NCBI GenBank assembly: GCA_023426625.1
Contig: JAFAAJ010000174.1
Location: forward strand, 1-5,407
Reading direction: 5' to 3'
DNA length: 5,407 bases
From: Bacteroidota bacterium
GTDB lineage: Bacteria; Bacteroidota; Bacteroidia; Flavobacteriales; Weeksellaceae
In this document: in pieces, positions 1-5,407 of the stretch
How positions within the stretch are numbered: position 1 is the first letter of the stretch
Layout of the letters: every line of letters begins with the position of its first letter
Position numbers and translations under genes: made by a program
Notes under the pieces: generated by a model
The model's input: only the letters and a program-made list of their open reading frames with translations
The model's database searches: none
Told to the model about the DNA's origin: nothing

Positions 1-520
1 TTGTAGAAGCACCATAGATCACATAACCTGCCGCCACCTGATTGATTCCTTTTTGTAAGAAATCTTCCAGCTGTACCGGTGTTCCAGGTTCTGTAACTCT
101 TCTGTAAATGGAGAAAATGGTTCCTACAGAAACATTCACATCAATATTGGAAGAACCATCCAAAGGATCGATAAGTACCACATATTTACTTAAATGCCCG
201 TTTTCACCACATTTAATATCAATGAAGTCATCATTTTCTTCTGAAGCGATCCCACAAACAACTTCTCTCTGTGATAATGCTGTAATGAAGATCTCATTGG
301 CAAGCACGTCTAGTTTCTGCTGCTCTTCCCCCTGAATATTCTGATTTCCTGCTACTCCGGTAATATCTGCGATCCCGGCTTTATTCACTTCTCTGTTTAC
401 CACTTTTGAAGCCAACCTTATAGCACTTAGAAGACGGGAAAGCTCCCCCGAGGAATACTGAAAGTCATCTTGTTTTTCAATAATAAATTCTCCTAAAGTC
501 TGTAATGATTGATCTGACAT
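1..520 (-). CDS. fbp: Fructose-1,6-bisphosphatase class I, N-terminal part (cut by window edge)
   Basis: Cytosolic gluconeogenic enzyme that hydrolyses fructose 1,6-bisphosphate to fructose 6-phosphate and phosphate using divalent metal ions. Reading the minus strand from the ATG at 518-520 gives 173 residues open to the left edge, about half of the family's usual 330-340. The class I signature DPLDGSSNID lies at residues 118-127 and is followed by VNVSVGTIFSI. Residues 93-96 (SEEN) hold the acidic pair expected to bind metal, together with D118 and D121. The N-terminal helix segment (SGELSRLLSAIRLASKVVNREV, split here as residues 24-45) also fits the family. The chosen ATG gives the normal N-terminus; no Shine-Dalgarno is seen before it, which is common in Bacteroidota. 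It is transcribed away from the aspartate kinase gene, so the two share the 521-844 region. The substrate-binding C-terminal half lies outside the window. Identification is secure. Confidence 0.96.
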   Translation of the reverse strand, partial: MSDQSLQTLGEFIIEKQDDFQYSSGELSRLLSAIRLASKVVNREVNKAGIADITGVAGNQNIQGEEQQKLDVLANEIFITALSQREVVCGIASEENDDFIDIKCGENGHLSKYVVLIDPLDGSSNIDVNVSVGTIFSIYRRVTEPGTPVQLEDFLQKGINQVAAGYVIYGAST

Positions 521-844
521 ATTTTACTTTTTATGTTTTGCTCAAATTTCGGAAAATTTATTACATAAAGAAAACTTTTCTCATCAAATAGTTTATCAGC
601 TGTATATCAAAACGATACAATCAAAAGACACGTACATGTAAAAATTCAGCAAGAAAATAATATCCCTATTTATGGCTCTGAAAGAATGTTTTTTTTGACA
701 GGTTCTCACTTTTAAGAAATATTATAAATCGTGCTTTCCTTACAGCAAATACTCATTTTCATATCTCGCTGTAAATTTATAATTTTGACCTCCGAAAAAA
801 GCTCAAATGTTTTATTATCTAACAATTTTATTTTTAACAATTTA
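521..844. other. Divergent intergenic region between fbp and aspartate kinase
   Basis: This 324-bp stretch is very AT-rich and holds no convincing gene. On the plus strand it contains the promoter listed at 757-787. On the minus strand I looked for a TAnnTTTG box for fbp and found no exact match; AAAATTTA at 553-560 (TAAATTTT on the minus strand) is one base off, but has no well-spaced -33 element. An 8-bp palindrome TACATGTA sits at 633-640. A run of T followed by TTGACA at 695-700 resembles a proteobacterial -35 box but is probably chance here. Confidence 0.6.
757..787 (+). promoter_or_regulatory. Bacteroidota-type promoter for the aspartate kinase gene
   Basis: TAATTTTG at 780-787 matches the Bacteroidota -7 consensus TAnnTTTG exactly. 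A TTTC at 757-760, one base from the -33 TTTG, lies 19 bp upstream. Transcription would start near 793, leaving a leader of about 50 nt before the ATG at 845. The leader shows no peptide rich in Thr, Lys or Met and no clear attenuator. This placement makes the upstream in-frame ATG at 731 unlikely as the start, because it would not be transcribed from this promoter. Confidence 0.6.
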
Positions 845-2083
845 ATGAAAATTTTTAAGTTTGGTGGGGCATCTGTTAAAGGTGCTGAAAGTGTGAAAAA
901 CGTGTCTATGGTTTTAAAAAGCCAGGGATTTGCTAAATGCTTGCTGGTAATTTCAGCAATGGGCAAGACAACTAATGACTTGGAAAAGGTTGTAGAACTT
1001 TATTTCAAGAAGGACAACTATCAAACTGAAATTGAAAACATAAAACAGAAGCACATCGAAATTGCAAAAGGTTTATTTCCTGAAAATCACGCTGTTTTTG
1101 CTGAAATCAACATTTTTTTCGATGATATCGACTCTTTTTTAAGAAGAAACAAGTCTCCTAATTACAATTTTGTATACGACCAGGTAGTAAGCTGCGGAGA
1201 AATGATCTCTACTAAGATCGTAAGTGAATATTTGAATGAAATCCAATTCACAAATCAATGGCTGGACGCCAGAGATTATGTAAAAACAGACAATTCTTAC
1301 AGAGAAGGGGTTGTAAACTGGGCAAAAACGGAAGAATTTATCTCTACTTTGAATCCTGAAATCTGCTACGTAACGCAAGGCTTCATCGGGTCAGATGAGA
1401 ATAATTTCACGGTAACTCTGGGAAGAGAGGGTTCTGACTATTCTGCTGCTATTTTCGCGTATTGCCTGAATGCAGAAGCCATGACCATCTGGAAAGATGT
1501 TCCGGGAGTAATGACGGGAGATCCGAGAAAATTCAAAGATGTAACGCTTTTATCTAACATTTCTTATGAAGAAGCGATAGAAATGGCTTATTACGGAGCA
1601 AGTGTGATCCACCCGAAAACACTACAGCCGCTACAGCAAAAAAACATTCCTTTTTATGTTAAATCTTTCGTAGATCCAACTAAGGAAGGAACCAAAGTAG
1701 GTGCTTCTGATAAAAACCAGCAGGAAGAATCTTATATTTTAAAGGAAAATCAGACCTTATTAAAAATCTCTACGAGAGACTTCTCTTTTATCGCTGAAGA
1801 TCACATGAGTTTAATTTTTGGATATTTATCAAAATATAAGATTAAGGTTTCTCTGATGCAGAACTCCGCTATTTCACTGGCTTTATGTCTGGAAGATAAA
1901 TTCAACAATATCGATGAATTGAATGATGAACTTCAGAAAATTTTTAAAACGGAAGTGATTAAAAACGTATCTTTATTCACTGTAAGAAATGCGAAAATAG
2001 ATAACATTGACAAATTTTACCAGGAAAAAAGTGTATTATTGGAACAAATTTCAAAAAATACCCTTCAAATGGTAACACAATAA
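845..2083 (+). CDS. Aspartate kinase, monofunctional
   Basis: Cytosolic enzyme that phosphorylates L-aspartate with ATP to 4-phospho-L-aspartate, the first step to lysine and diaminopimelate, threonine and methionine. The 412-residue product opens directly with the kinase motif KFGGASV (5-11). Further family motifs are SCGE (116-119), GREGSDYSAA (193-202), WKDVPGVMTGDP (216-227), SYEEAIEMAYYGA (240-252) and IHPKTLQP (255-262). The C-terminal part, about 303-385, looks like an ACT regulatory region (TLLKISTRDFSF, then KIKVSLMQNSAISLALCLED). It is shorter than the two full ACT modules of the roughly 450-residue E. coli LysC. No homoserine dehydrogenase domain follows, so it is not a ThrA/MetL fusion. 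An in-frame ATG at 731 would add 38 residues, but these overlap the promoter and precede the natural kinase N-terminus, so I chose 845. It is probably co-transcribed with the acyltransferase 22 bp downstream. The symbol could be lysC, but isozyme class and feedback inhibitor cannot be read from sequence. Confidence 0.95.
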   Translation: MKIFKFGGASVKGAESVKNVSMVLKSQGFAKCLLVISAMGKTTNDLEKVVELYFKKDNYQTEIENIKQKHIEIAKGLFPENHAVFAEINIFFDDIDSFLRRNKSPNYNFVYDQVVSCGEMISTKIVSEYLNEIQFTNQWLDARDYVKTDNSYREGVVNWAKTEEFISTLNPEICYVTQGFIGSDENNFTVTLGREGSDYSAAIFAYCLNAEAMTIWKDVPGVMTGDPRKFKDVTLLSNISYEEAIEMAYYGASVIHPKTLQPLQQKNIPFYVKSFVDPTKEGTKVGASDKNQQEESYILKENQTLLKISTRDFSFIAEDHMSLIFGYLSKYKIKVSLMQNSAISLALCLEDKFNNIDELNDELQKIFKTEVIKNVSLFTVRNAKIDNIDKFYQEKSVLLEQISKNTLQMVTQ

Positions 2084-2105
2084 AACTAATAGCGACTAAC
2101 CACAC

Positions 2106-3947
2106 ATGAGTCTAATTTCGAAACATGACCTTATCAAAGCTTCCGGGTTAAGCAAAATCGGGTTTCTGAAGAATCCTGTTGCTTCTGCTGTGATGAGCAT
2201 TGCCAAGATCAATGAAGTAAATAAGCTGTACGATAAACTTAAAGATAAGGAAGGTAAAGACTTTTTCGACTCATTTGTGAGAGAAAGGAATCTGAGTTAC
2301 ATCGCTTTTGAGGAGGATCTTGCCAAGATTCCCAAAACCGGACCTTTCATCCTGGTTTCCAATCATCCGCTTGGAGCCATTGACGGGATTTTAATGTGTA
2401 AGATCTTATCGGAAGTACGTCCCGATTTTAAGGTTATGGGAAATTTTCTTTTGGAAAAGATAAAACCTATGGAGCCTTATGTGATCTCCGTAAATCCTTT
2501 TGAAAACAGAAAAGACGCTTACAACAGTTCTTCAGGAATGCGTGAAACCTTAAAGCATTTGCAAAACGGAGGCTGTGTAGGAATTTTTCCTGCAGGAGAA
2601 GTTTCTAACAAGAACAATCCTTATGGAGAAATTTTAGATAAAGAATGGGAAAAACCGGCTCTCAAGCTGATCAAAATGGCTAAAGTGCCTGTGGTTCCTA
2701 TGTATTTTCACGCTAAAAACAGTCGTTTATTTTATCAGGTAGCGAAAGTTCACCCGAATTTACAGACCTTGATGCTTCCCGCAGAAATGATGAATGAAAG
2801 GGAAAAGCCGATCCGTATCAGAATCGGAAGACCCATCACTGTAAAGACAATGGATGAAATGGAAACGATTGAAGAATTGGGAGAATTCCTGAAACGTAAG
2901 GTTTACATGATGAAATCTTACTATGAAAAAAGAAAATCTCTTGCACAGGCCATCAATCTTCAAAATCTCTCTTTAAAATTCCCTTTATTAAAGGAAGAAA
3001 ACATTGTTCAGAATATCATAGACGAAACCCCGAAGGAAGATATCATCAAAGATATCAACAAATTGAAAGGCACGGATAAAATGCTTTTCAGCAACGGAAA
3101 TTATGAGATCTATTTTACCACGTATGAAGAGATTCCTTCGGTAATGAGGGAGATCGGAAGACAGAGAGAATTGACGTTCCGTGCTGTAGGGGAAGGAAGT
3201 AATCTTCCTTTTGACCTTGATGAATATGACAAGCATTATCATCATCTCTTTCTTTGGGATAGTGCAGAAGAAAGACTGGTTGGAGCTTACAGAATGGCGC
3301 TTGGAAAGGAGGTCATGAAAAAATATGGAATCAAAGGATTCTACACCAGCTCACTTTTTGAGTTTGAGCAGGACATTCATCCGTTTTTCAAGAAAGTGAT
3401 CGAAATGGGACGCGCCTACATCTGTCAGGAATATCAACAGAAACCGCTTCCTCTTTTCCTTTTATGGAGGGGAATTGTACATGTCTGCCTGAGAAATCCG
3501 GACCATAAGTTCTTGATGGGCGGTGTAAGTATTTCCAATAAGTTTTCTGAATTTTCAAAATCATTGATGATAGAATTCATGCGTTCCAATTATTACGACG
3601 GGGCCGTTGCGCAATACATCACACCAAGAAATGAGTATAAGGTAAAATTGAGAGACAGGGACAAAAATCTTTTTTTCGATGAAATGGAATCCGATCTCAA
3701 CAAACTGGATAAAATCATCGATGATCTGGAGCCGGAATTAAGATTACCTGTATTGATCAAAAAATACATTAAGCAAAATGCAAAAGTTATTGCATTCAAC
3801 GTGGATCCTAACTTCAATGATGCTATTGATGGGCTTATGTACATCCGTATAAGCGACCTTCCCGAAAGCACAATAAAGCCTGTACTAGAGGAAATGAGTG
3901 ACCAGATCAGAAAGGAACAGGAAAATAATTCATCTGAAAATCAATAG
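2106..3947 (+). CDS. Two-domain acyltransferase: PlsC-like O-acyltransferase plus OlsB/hemolysin-like N-acyltransferase
   Basis: A 613-residue protein with two acyltransferase domains, probably acting at the inner face of the cytoplasmic membrane. Residues about 65-275 form a PlsC/lysophospholipid acyltransferase domain: SNHPLGAIDG (85-94) is the catalytic His/Asp motif, FPAGEVS (161-167) stands for the usual FPEGTRS, and VPVVPMYF (194-201) is the fourth motif. Residues about 325-520 resemble the GNAT-like OlsB/putative hemolysin family, with RELTFRAVGEG (354-364), LVGAYRMALG (391-400), EMGRAYI (433-439) and FLMGGVSISN (469-478). The order, O-acyl domain first and N-acyl domain second, is that described for OlsF, the bifunctional ornithine lipid synthase reported in Serratia and found in Bacteroidota. 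By inference this protein makes an aminolipid by N- then O-acylation of an amino acid such as ornithine or glycine; the head group cannot be told from sequence. The tail (about 520-613) is charged and unassigned. No clear Shine-Dalgarno precedes the ATG. Confidence 0.85.
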   Translation: MSLISKHDLIKASGLSKIGFLKNPVASAVMSIAKINEVNKLYDKLKDKEGKDFFDSFVRERNLSYIAFEEDLAKIPKTGPFILVSNHPLGAIDGILMCKILSEVRPDFKVMGNFLLEKIKPMEPYVISVNPFENRKDAYNSSSGMRETLKHLQNGGCVGIFPAGEVSNKNNPYGEILDKEWEKPALKLIKMAKVPVVPMYFHAKNSRLFYQVAKVHPNLQTLMLPAEMMNEREKPIRIRIGRPITVKTMDEMETIEELGEFLKRKVYMMKSYYEKRKSLAQAINLQNLSLKFPLLKEENIVQNIIDETPKEDIIKDINKLKGTDKMLFSNGNYEIYFTTYEEIPSVMREIGRQRELTFRAVGEGSNLPFDLDEYDKHYHHLFLWDSAEERLVGAYRMALGKEVMKKYGIKGFYTSSLFEFEQDIHPFFKKVIEMGRAYICQEYQQKPLPLFLLWRGIVHVCLRNPDHKFLMGGVSISNKFSEFSKSLMIEFMRSNYYDGAVAQYITPRNEYKVKLRDRDKNLFFDEMESDLNKLDKIIDDLEPELRLPVLIKKYIKQNAKVIAFNVDPNFNDAIDGLMYIRISDLPESTIKPVLEEMSDQIRKEQENNSSENQ

Positions 3948-4055
3948 GTTTTTATTATTCCTGCAAAAAAGTTTTGGGAATACTTGTTTCATATACGAAA
4001 ACTTACTACTTTTGCATCACTTTAAAACAACGAAGTAAGACAAACAAAAATATAA
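3948..4055 (+). other. Acyltransferase 3' flank and tRNA-Phe leader, no clear terminator
   Basis: Between the acyltransferase stop and the first tRNA no typical intrinsic terminator is seen. A weak dyad TATTCC (3956-3961) / GGAATA (3977-3982) has a 15-nt loop and no T-run after it. Readthrough of the upstream operon into the tRNA unit is therefore possible. The rest is the tRNA promoter (listed separately) and about 35 nt of leader. Confidence 0.45.
3984..4014 (+). promoter_or_regulatory. Promoter of tRNA-Phe copy 1
   Basis: TTG at 3984-3986 and TACTTTTG at 4007-4014, separated by 20 bp, match the Bacteroidota -33/-7 pattern. The predicted start near 4020 leaves a leader of about 35 nt to be removed by RNase P. 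Bases 3998-4023 are 22/26 identical to 4190-4215 before copy 2, which supports a functional promoter. Confidence 0.7.
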
Positions 4056-4128
4056 GGTTTCTTAGCTCAGTTGGTAGAGCAATGGATTGAAAATCCATGT
4101 GTCCCTGGTTCGATTCCTGGAGAAACCA
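4056..4128 (+). tRNA. tRNA-Phe (anticodon GAA), copy 1
   Basis: A complete 73-nt cloverleaf. Acceptor GGTTTCT pairs with AGAAACC (4121-4127), the D stem is GCTC/GAGC, and the anticodon stem is ATGGA/TCCAT around loop TTGAAAA. The anticodon GAA at 4089-4091 decodes UUC/UUU as phenylalanine. The T-loop is TTCGATT and the discriminator base is A4128. CCA is not encoded (CAA follows), so it must be added after transcription. The T stem reads CCTGG on both sides, giving a T-T mismatch at its middle pair (positions 51/63), with the other four pairs intact. Confidence 0.97.
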
Positions 4129-4130
4129 CA

Positions 4131-4156
4131 AACCGCCTGATAAAGGCGGTTTTTTA
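4131..4156 (+). terminator. Intrinsic terminator after tRNA-Phe copy 1
   Basis: AACCGCC (4131-4137) pairs perfectly with GGCGGTT (4145-4151) around a 7-nt loop and is followed at once by a T-run (4152-4155). This GC-rich stem starts only 2 nt after the mature tRNA end. It separates the two tRNA copies into independent transcription units. Confidence 0.88.
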
Positions 4157-4174
4157 TTCAGAAACATTTTTAAA

Positions 4175-4206
4175 GTTGCATTGTAAAGTAAAATTTACTA
4201 TTTTTG
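4175..4206 (+). promoter_or_regulatory. Promoter of tRNA-Phe copy 2
   Basis: GTTG at 4175-4178 and TATTTTTG at 4199-4206, 20 bp apart, match the Bacteroidota -33/-7 consensus. The -7 region is closely alike to that of copy 1 over 26 bp. The -7 box is 31 nt from the tRNA, against 42 nt in copy 1. Confidence 0.7.
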
Positions 4207-4210
4207 CAAC

Positions 4211-4226
4211 ACTTCTTCAGAGAAGT
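4211..4226 (+). repeat. Small hairpin in the 5' leader of tRNA-Phe copy 2
   Basis: ACTTCT (4211-4216) and AGAAGT (4221-4226) form a perfect 6-bp stem with a TCAG tetraloop near the predicted transcription start. Copy 1 has no equivalent. It may affect leader processing or stability, or be chance. Confidence 0.4.
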
Positions 4227-4236
4227 ATACAATATT

Positions 4237-4309
4237 GGTTTCTTAGCTCAGTTGGTAGAGCAATGGATTGAAAATCCATGTGTCCCTGGTTCGATTCCTG
4301 GAGAAACCA
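4237..4309 (+). tRNA. tRNA-Phe (anticodon GAA), copy 2
   Basis: Identical over all 73 nt to the copy at 4056-4128, including the T-stem T-T mismatch, discriminator A (4309) and lack of encoded CCA. The anticodon GAA is at 4270-4272. It lies next to the integrase region, so its 3' half is the likely attachment site of the downstream element; the tRNA itself remains intact. Confidence 0.97.
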
Positions 4310-4341
4310 CAAACCCACCTTAAAAAGGTATTAGAATTAAC

Positions 4342-4390
4342 AAACGACCTATTACAGCCGATATAATCGAGTTTTAATAAGTCGTTTTTT
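4342..4390 (+). terminator. Long hairpin with T-run after tRNA-Phe copy 2
   Basis: AAACGAC (4342-4348) pairs with GTCGTTT (4381-4387), and after one mismatch TATTA (4350-4354) pairs with TAATA (4375-4379). An inner hairpin CGAT/ATCG (4359-4362 / 4366-4369) caps it. Six T residues (4385-4390) overlap the end of the stem. This can act as the intrinsic terminator of tRNA copy 2, though the arm is longer and less GC-rich than the one after copy 1. It could instead be, or also be, a recombinase-binding site. Confidence 0.55.
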
Positions 4391-4397
4391 ATTTATA

Positions 4398-4481
4398 CTG
4401 CCACTACAATTGCCACCACTTATTTTTCCTGTGGCAGAAATAAGAGAAACGACTTCAATTTTTACATATAATAATTGAAGT
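4398..4481. repeat. Cluster of inverted and direct repeats before the integrase
   Basis: Several perfect dyads lie in 84 bp. CTGCCAC (4398-4404) is inverted as GTGGCAG (4431-4437), and TGCCAC recurs directly at 4411-4416. CTTATTT (4419-4425) is inverted as AAATAAG (4438-4444), directly abutting GTGGCAG. ACTTCAATT (4452-4460) is inverted as AATTGAAGT (4473-4481), ending at the integrase ATG. AAACGACTT (4447-4455) is the inverse of AAGTCGTTT (4379-4387). Such clusters fit integrase or excisionase arm sites or an operator over the integrase promoter; the role is inferred. Confidence 0.55.
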
Positions 4482-5407
4482 ATGTTGGAAAAGCTTTATC
4501 CGGAAATTGACTTGCAAGTATCTCCTAAAAGAGTATTTGTACCCATGAACATCAATTTCAACTTAAAGAATTACGTAAACAAAGAAAGAAAAAGCCAGGT
4601 TTATCTCATTATTACATCTGCAGGAAGCAGAAAGCGTGTTCCCTTGGATATTTATATAAATCCGGAGAATTGGGATAAAACTAAACAAAGAGCCAAAAAC
4701 AAGACTGAAAACAGCGACACTATCAATTTAATGCTGGATCAAGTTTACACACGATTATCAGATATCAGGGTCCATTACCGGCTGTCCAGGCTACACCTTA
4801 CGCTCGATAAGCTTGTAGAAGAATTTAAAAATAAAACTCCGCATTACGACTTCATTTCGTTTATGAAACATCATACTAAAAACATGATCCTTACAAAAAA
4901 CTCTGCAAAAAAGCATAGAAGCGAAATAAAAAAGTTAGAAGAGTTTAAAAACTTTATTCCCTTTTCAGATATTACCCTGGAATTTGTCAATAGTTACAGA
5001 GGTTATCTTTCAAGAGAAAGAAAAAATCAAAGTACTACAATCGCTTCTTCTATGAAATTTATAGCAAAATTTTTGCGTTTAGGTAAGAAATATGGAATCT
5101 TTTTAAATATTGACATCGACGACATCAAGCCAGGAAGCACTTCAGGAAACCGGATAAATCTTAACCTGGAGGAAATTTCAAAACTTAAATCTTATTATAA
5201 TTCGGAATTTATAAAAAGTAATCACAAGCTTGCTTTAGGGTACTTTTTATTTTCATGTTATAGTTCTCTGAGAATTTCCGATATCAAACAGATTAGAAGA
5301 GATGATCTGACTCAAGATTCAATCAGCTACATAAGTATAAAAACACAAAAATTACACTCTATTAGATTAAATAAAACAGCAAAAGAAATCGCAGCTGCTA
5401 ATGAAGA
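4482..5407 (+). CDS. Tyrosine recombinase (phage/ICE-type integrase), C-terminus cut by window edge
   Basis: A site-specific recombinase that would insert and excise a mobile element. The frame is open from the ATG at 4482 to the window end (308 codons). Residues about 22-105 resemble the arm-type DNA-binding domain of Bacteroidota integrases (MNINFNLKNY, then RKRVPLDIYINPENWD). Residues about 122-210 form the SAM-like core-binding domain (SAKKHRSEIKKLEEFKNF, then TLEFVNSYRGYLSRE). The catalytic domain begins near 225, with the first catalytic arginine R264 in YSSLRISDI and a probable lysine in the beta-hairpin KTQKLHSIRL (287-296). The HxxR motif and nucleophilic tyrosine fall beyond the window, so intactness cannot be judged. 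An in-frame stop at 4476-4478 makes 4482 the earliest ATG; the ATG at 4545 (residue 22) begins exactly at the arm domain and is a real alternative. The gene reads away from the adjacent tRNA-Phe, a typical layout for tRNA-targeted islands. Confidence 0.9.
   Translation, partial: MLEKLYPEIDLQVSPKRVFVPMNINFNLKNYVNKERKSQVYLIITSAGSRKRVPLDIYINPENWDKTKQRAKNKTENSDTINLMLDQVYTRLSDIRVHYRLSRLHLTLDKLVEEFKNKTPHYDFISFMKHHTKNMILTKNSAKKHRSEIKKLEEFKNFIPFSDITLEFVNSYRGYLSRERKNQSTTIASSMKFIAKFLRLGKKYGIFLNIDIDDIKPGSTSGNRINLNLEEISKLKSYYNSEFIKSNHKLALGYFLFSCYSSLRISDIKQIRRDDLTQDSISYISIKTQKLHSIRLNKTAKEIAAANE

Larger units (their letters stand above)
4056..4315 (+). repeat. Tandem 79-bp direct repeat containing the two tRNA-Phe genes
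   Basis: Bases 4056-4134 and 4237-4315 are identical, with a 181-bp offset. Identity covers the tRNA and 6 bp beyond it (CAAACC), then stops abruptly. The promoters upstream are similar but not identical (22/26 over the -7 region, offset 192 bp). A tandem duplication of the whole tRNA unit with later drift outside the tRNA explains this. Confidence 0.85.

Noticed and set aside
108..335. 75-codon plus-strand open frame
   Set aside because: It is antisense to the well-supported fbp coding sequence.
695..728. TTGACA with a TATAAA-like box, an E. coli sigma-70 style promoter
   Set aside because: Spacing is 19-22 bp depending on the -10 chosen, and Bacteroidota primary sigma factors use a different consensus; the promoter at 757-787 fits better.
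731..844. N-terminal extension of aspartate kinase by 38 codons
   Set aside because: The extension contains the -33/-7 promoter elements, is not kinase-like, and the family N-terminus begins at the ATG at 845.
2760..3871. Minus-strand open frames of 67 to 92 codons within the acyltransferase gene
   Set aside because: All lie antisense to a gene with clear motifs and show no domain or independent start signals.
4071..4271. Open frame of 66 codons covering both tRNA genes
   Set aside because: It runs through both tRNAs and the terminator between them; peptides such as SSVGRAMD and IENPCVPGSIPGETT are typical spurious translations of tRNA genes.
4056..4315. The two tRNA repeats as attL and attR of a tiny element
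   Set aside because: The 102 bp between the repeats hold only a terminator and a tRNA promoter; duplication of the tRNA unit explains them better.
4317..4329. Short hairpin ACCTT-AAA-AAGGT as terminator of tRNA copy 2
   Set aside because: Only 5 AT-rich pairs and no T-run follow; the longer hairpin at 4342-4390 is a better candidate.

Overview
The window looks like a chromosomal segment of a Flavobacteriia member close to Chryseobacterium (family Weeksellaceae). This is inferred from AT-rich coding, Bacteroidota-type promoters (TTG, about 19-20 bp, then TAnnTTTG), start codons without clear Shine-Dalgarno sequences, and tRNA genes that do not encode CCA. I ran no database search, so the genus is a judgement from protein style.

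Layout. Bases 1-520, minus strand: N-terminal half of class I fructose-1,6-bisphosphatase (fbp), cut by the window edge. Bases 521-844: divergent intergenic region with a good promoter for the next gene. Bases 845-2083, plus: monofunctional aspartate kinase. Bases 2106-3947, plus: a two-domain protein with a PlsC-like acyltransferase followed by an OlsB/hemolysin-like N-acyltransferase, 22 bp behind the kinase and probably in its operon. Bases 3948-4390: two tandem tRNA-Phe(GAA) genes, each with its own promoter and terminator-like hairpin. Bases 4391-4481: a dense set of inverted repeats. Bases 4482-5407, plus: a tyrosine recombinase (phage/ICE-type integrase), cut by the right edge before its last catalytic residues.

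The left three genes are housekeeping metabolism: gluconeogenesis, entry to the aspartate-family amino acids, and probably aminolipid synthesis. The right part looks like the start of an integrated element placed beside a tRNA-Phe gene. The best candidate for something undescribed is this junction. The two tRNA units are alike in promoter and gene, but stop matching exactly 6 bp after the tRNA, where the second copy passes into integrase-proximal DNA full of dyads, including three copies of AAACGAC in both orientations. The cargo of the element, if there is one, lies outside the window. No complete new system is visible here.
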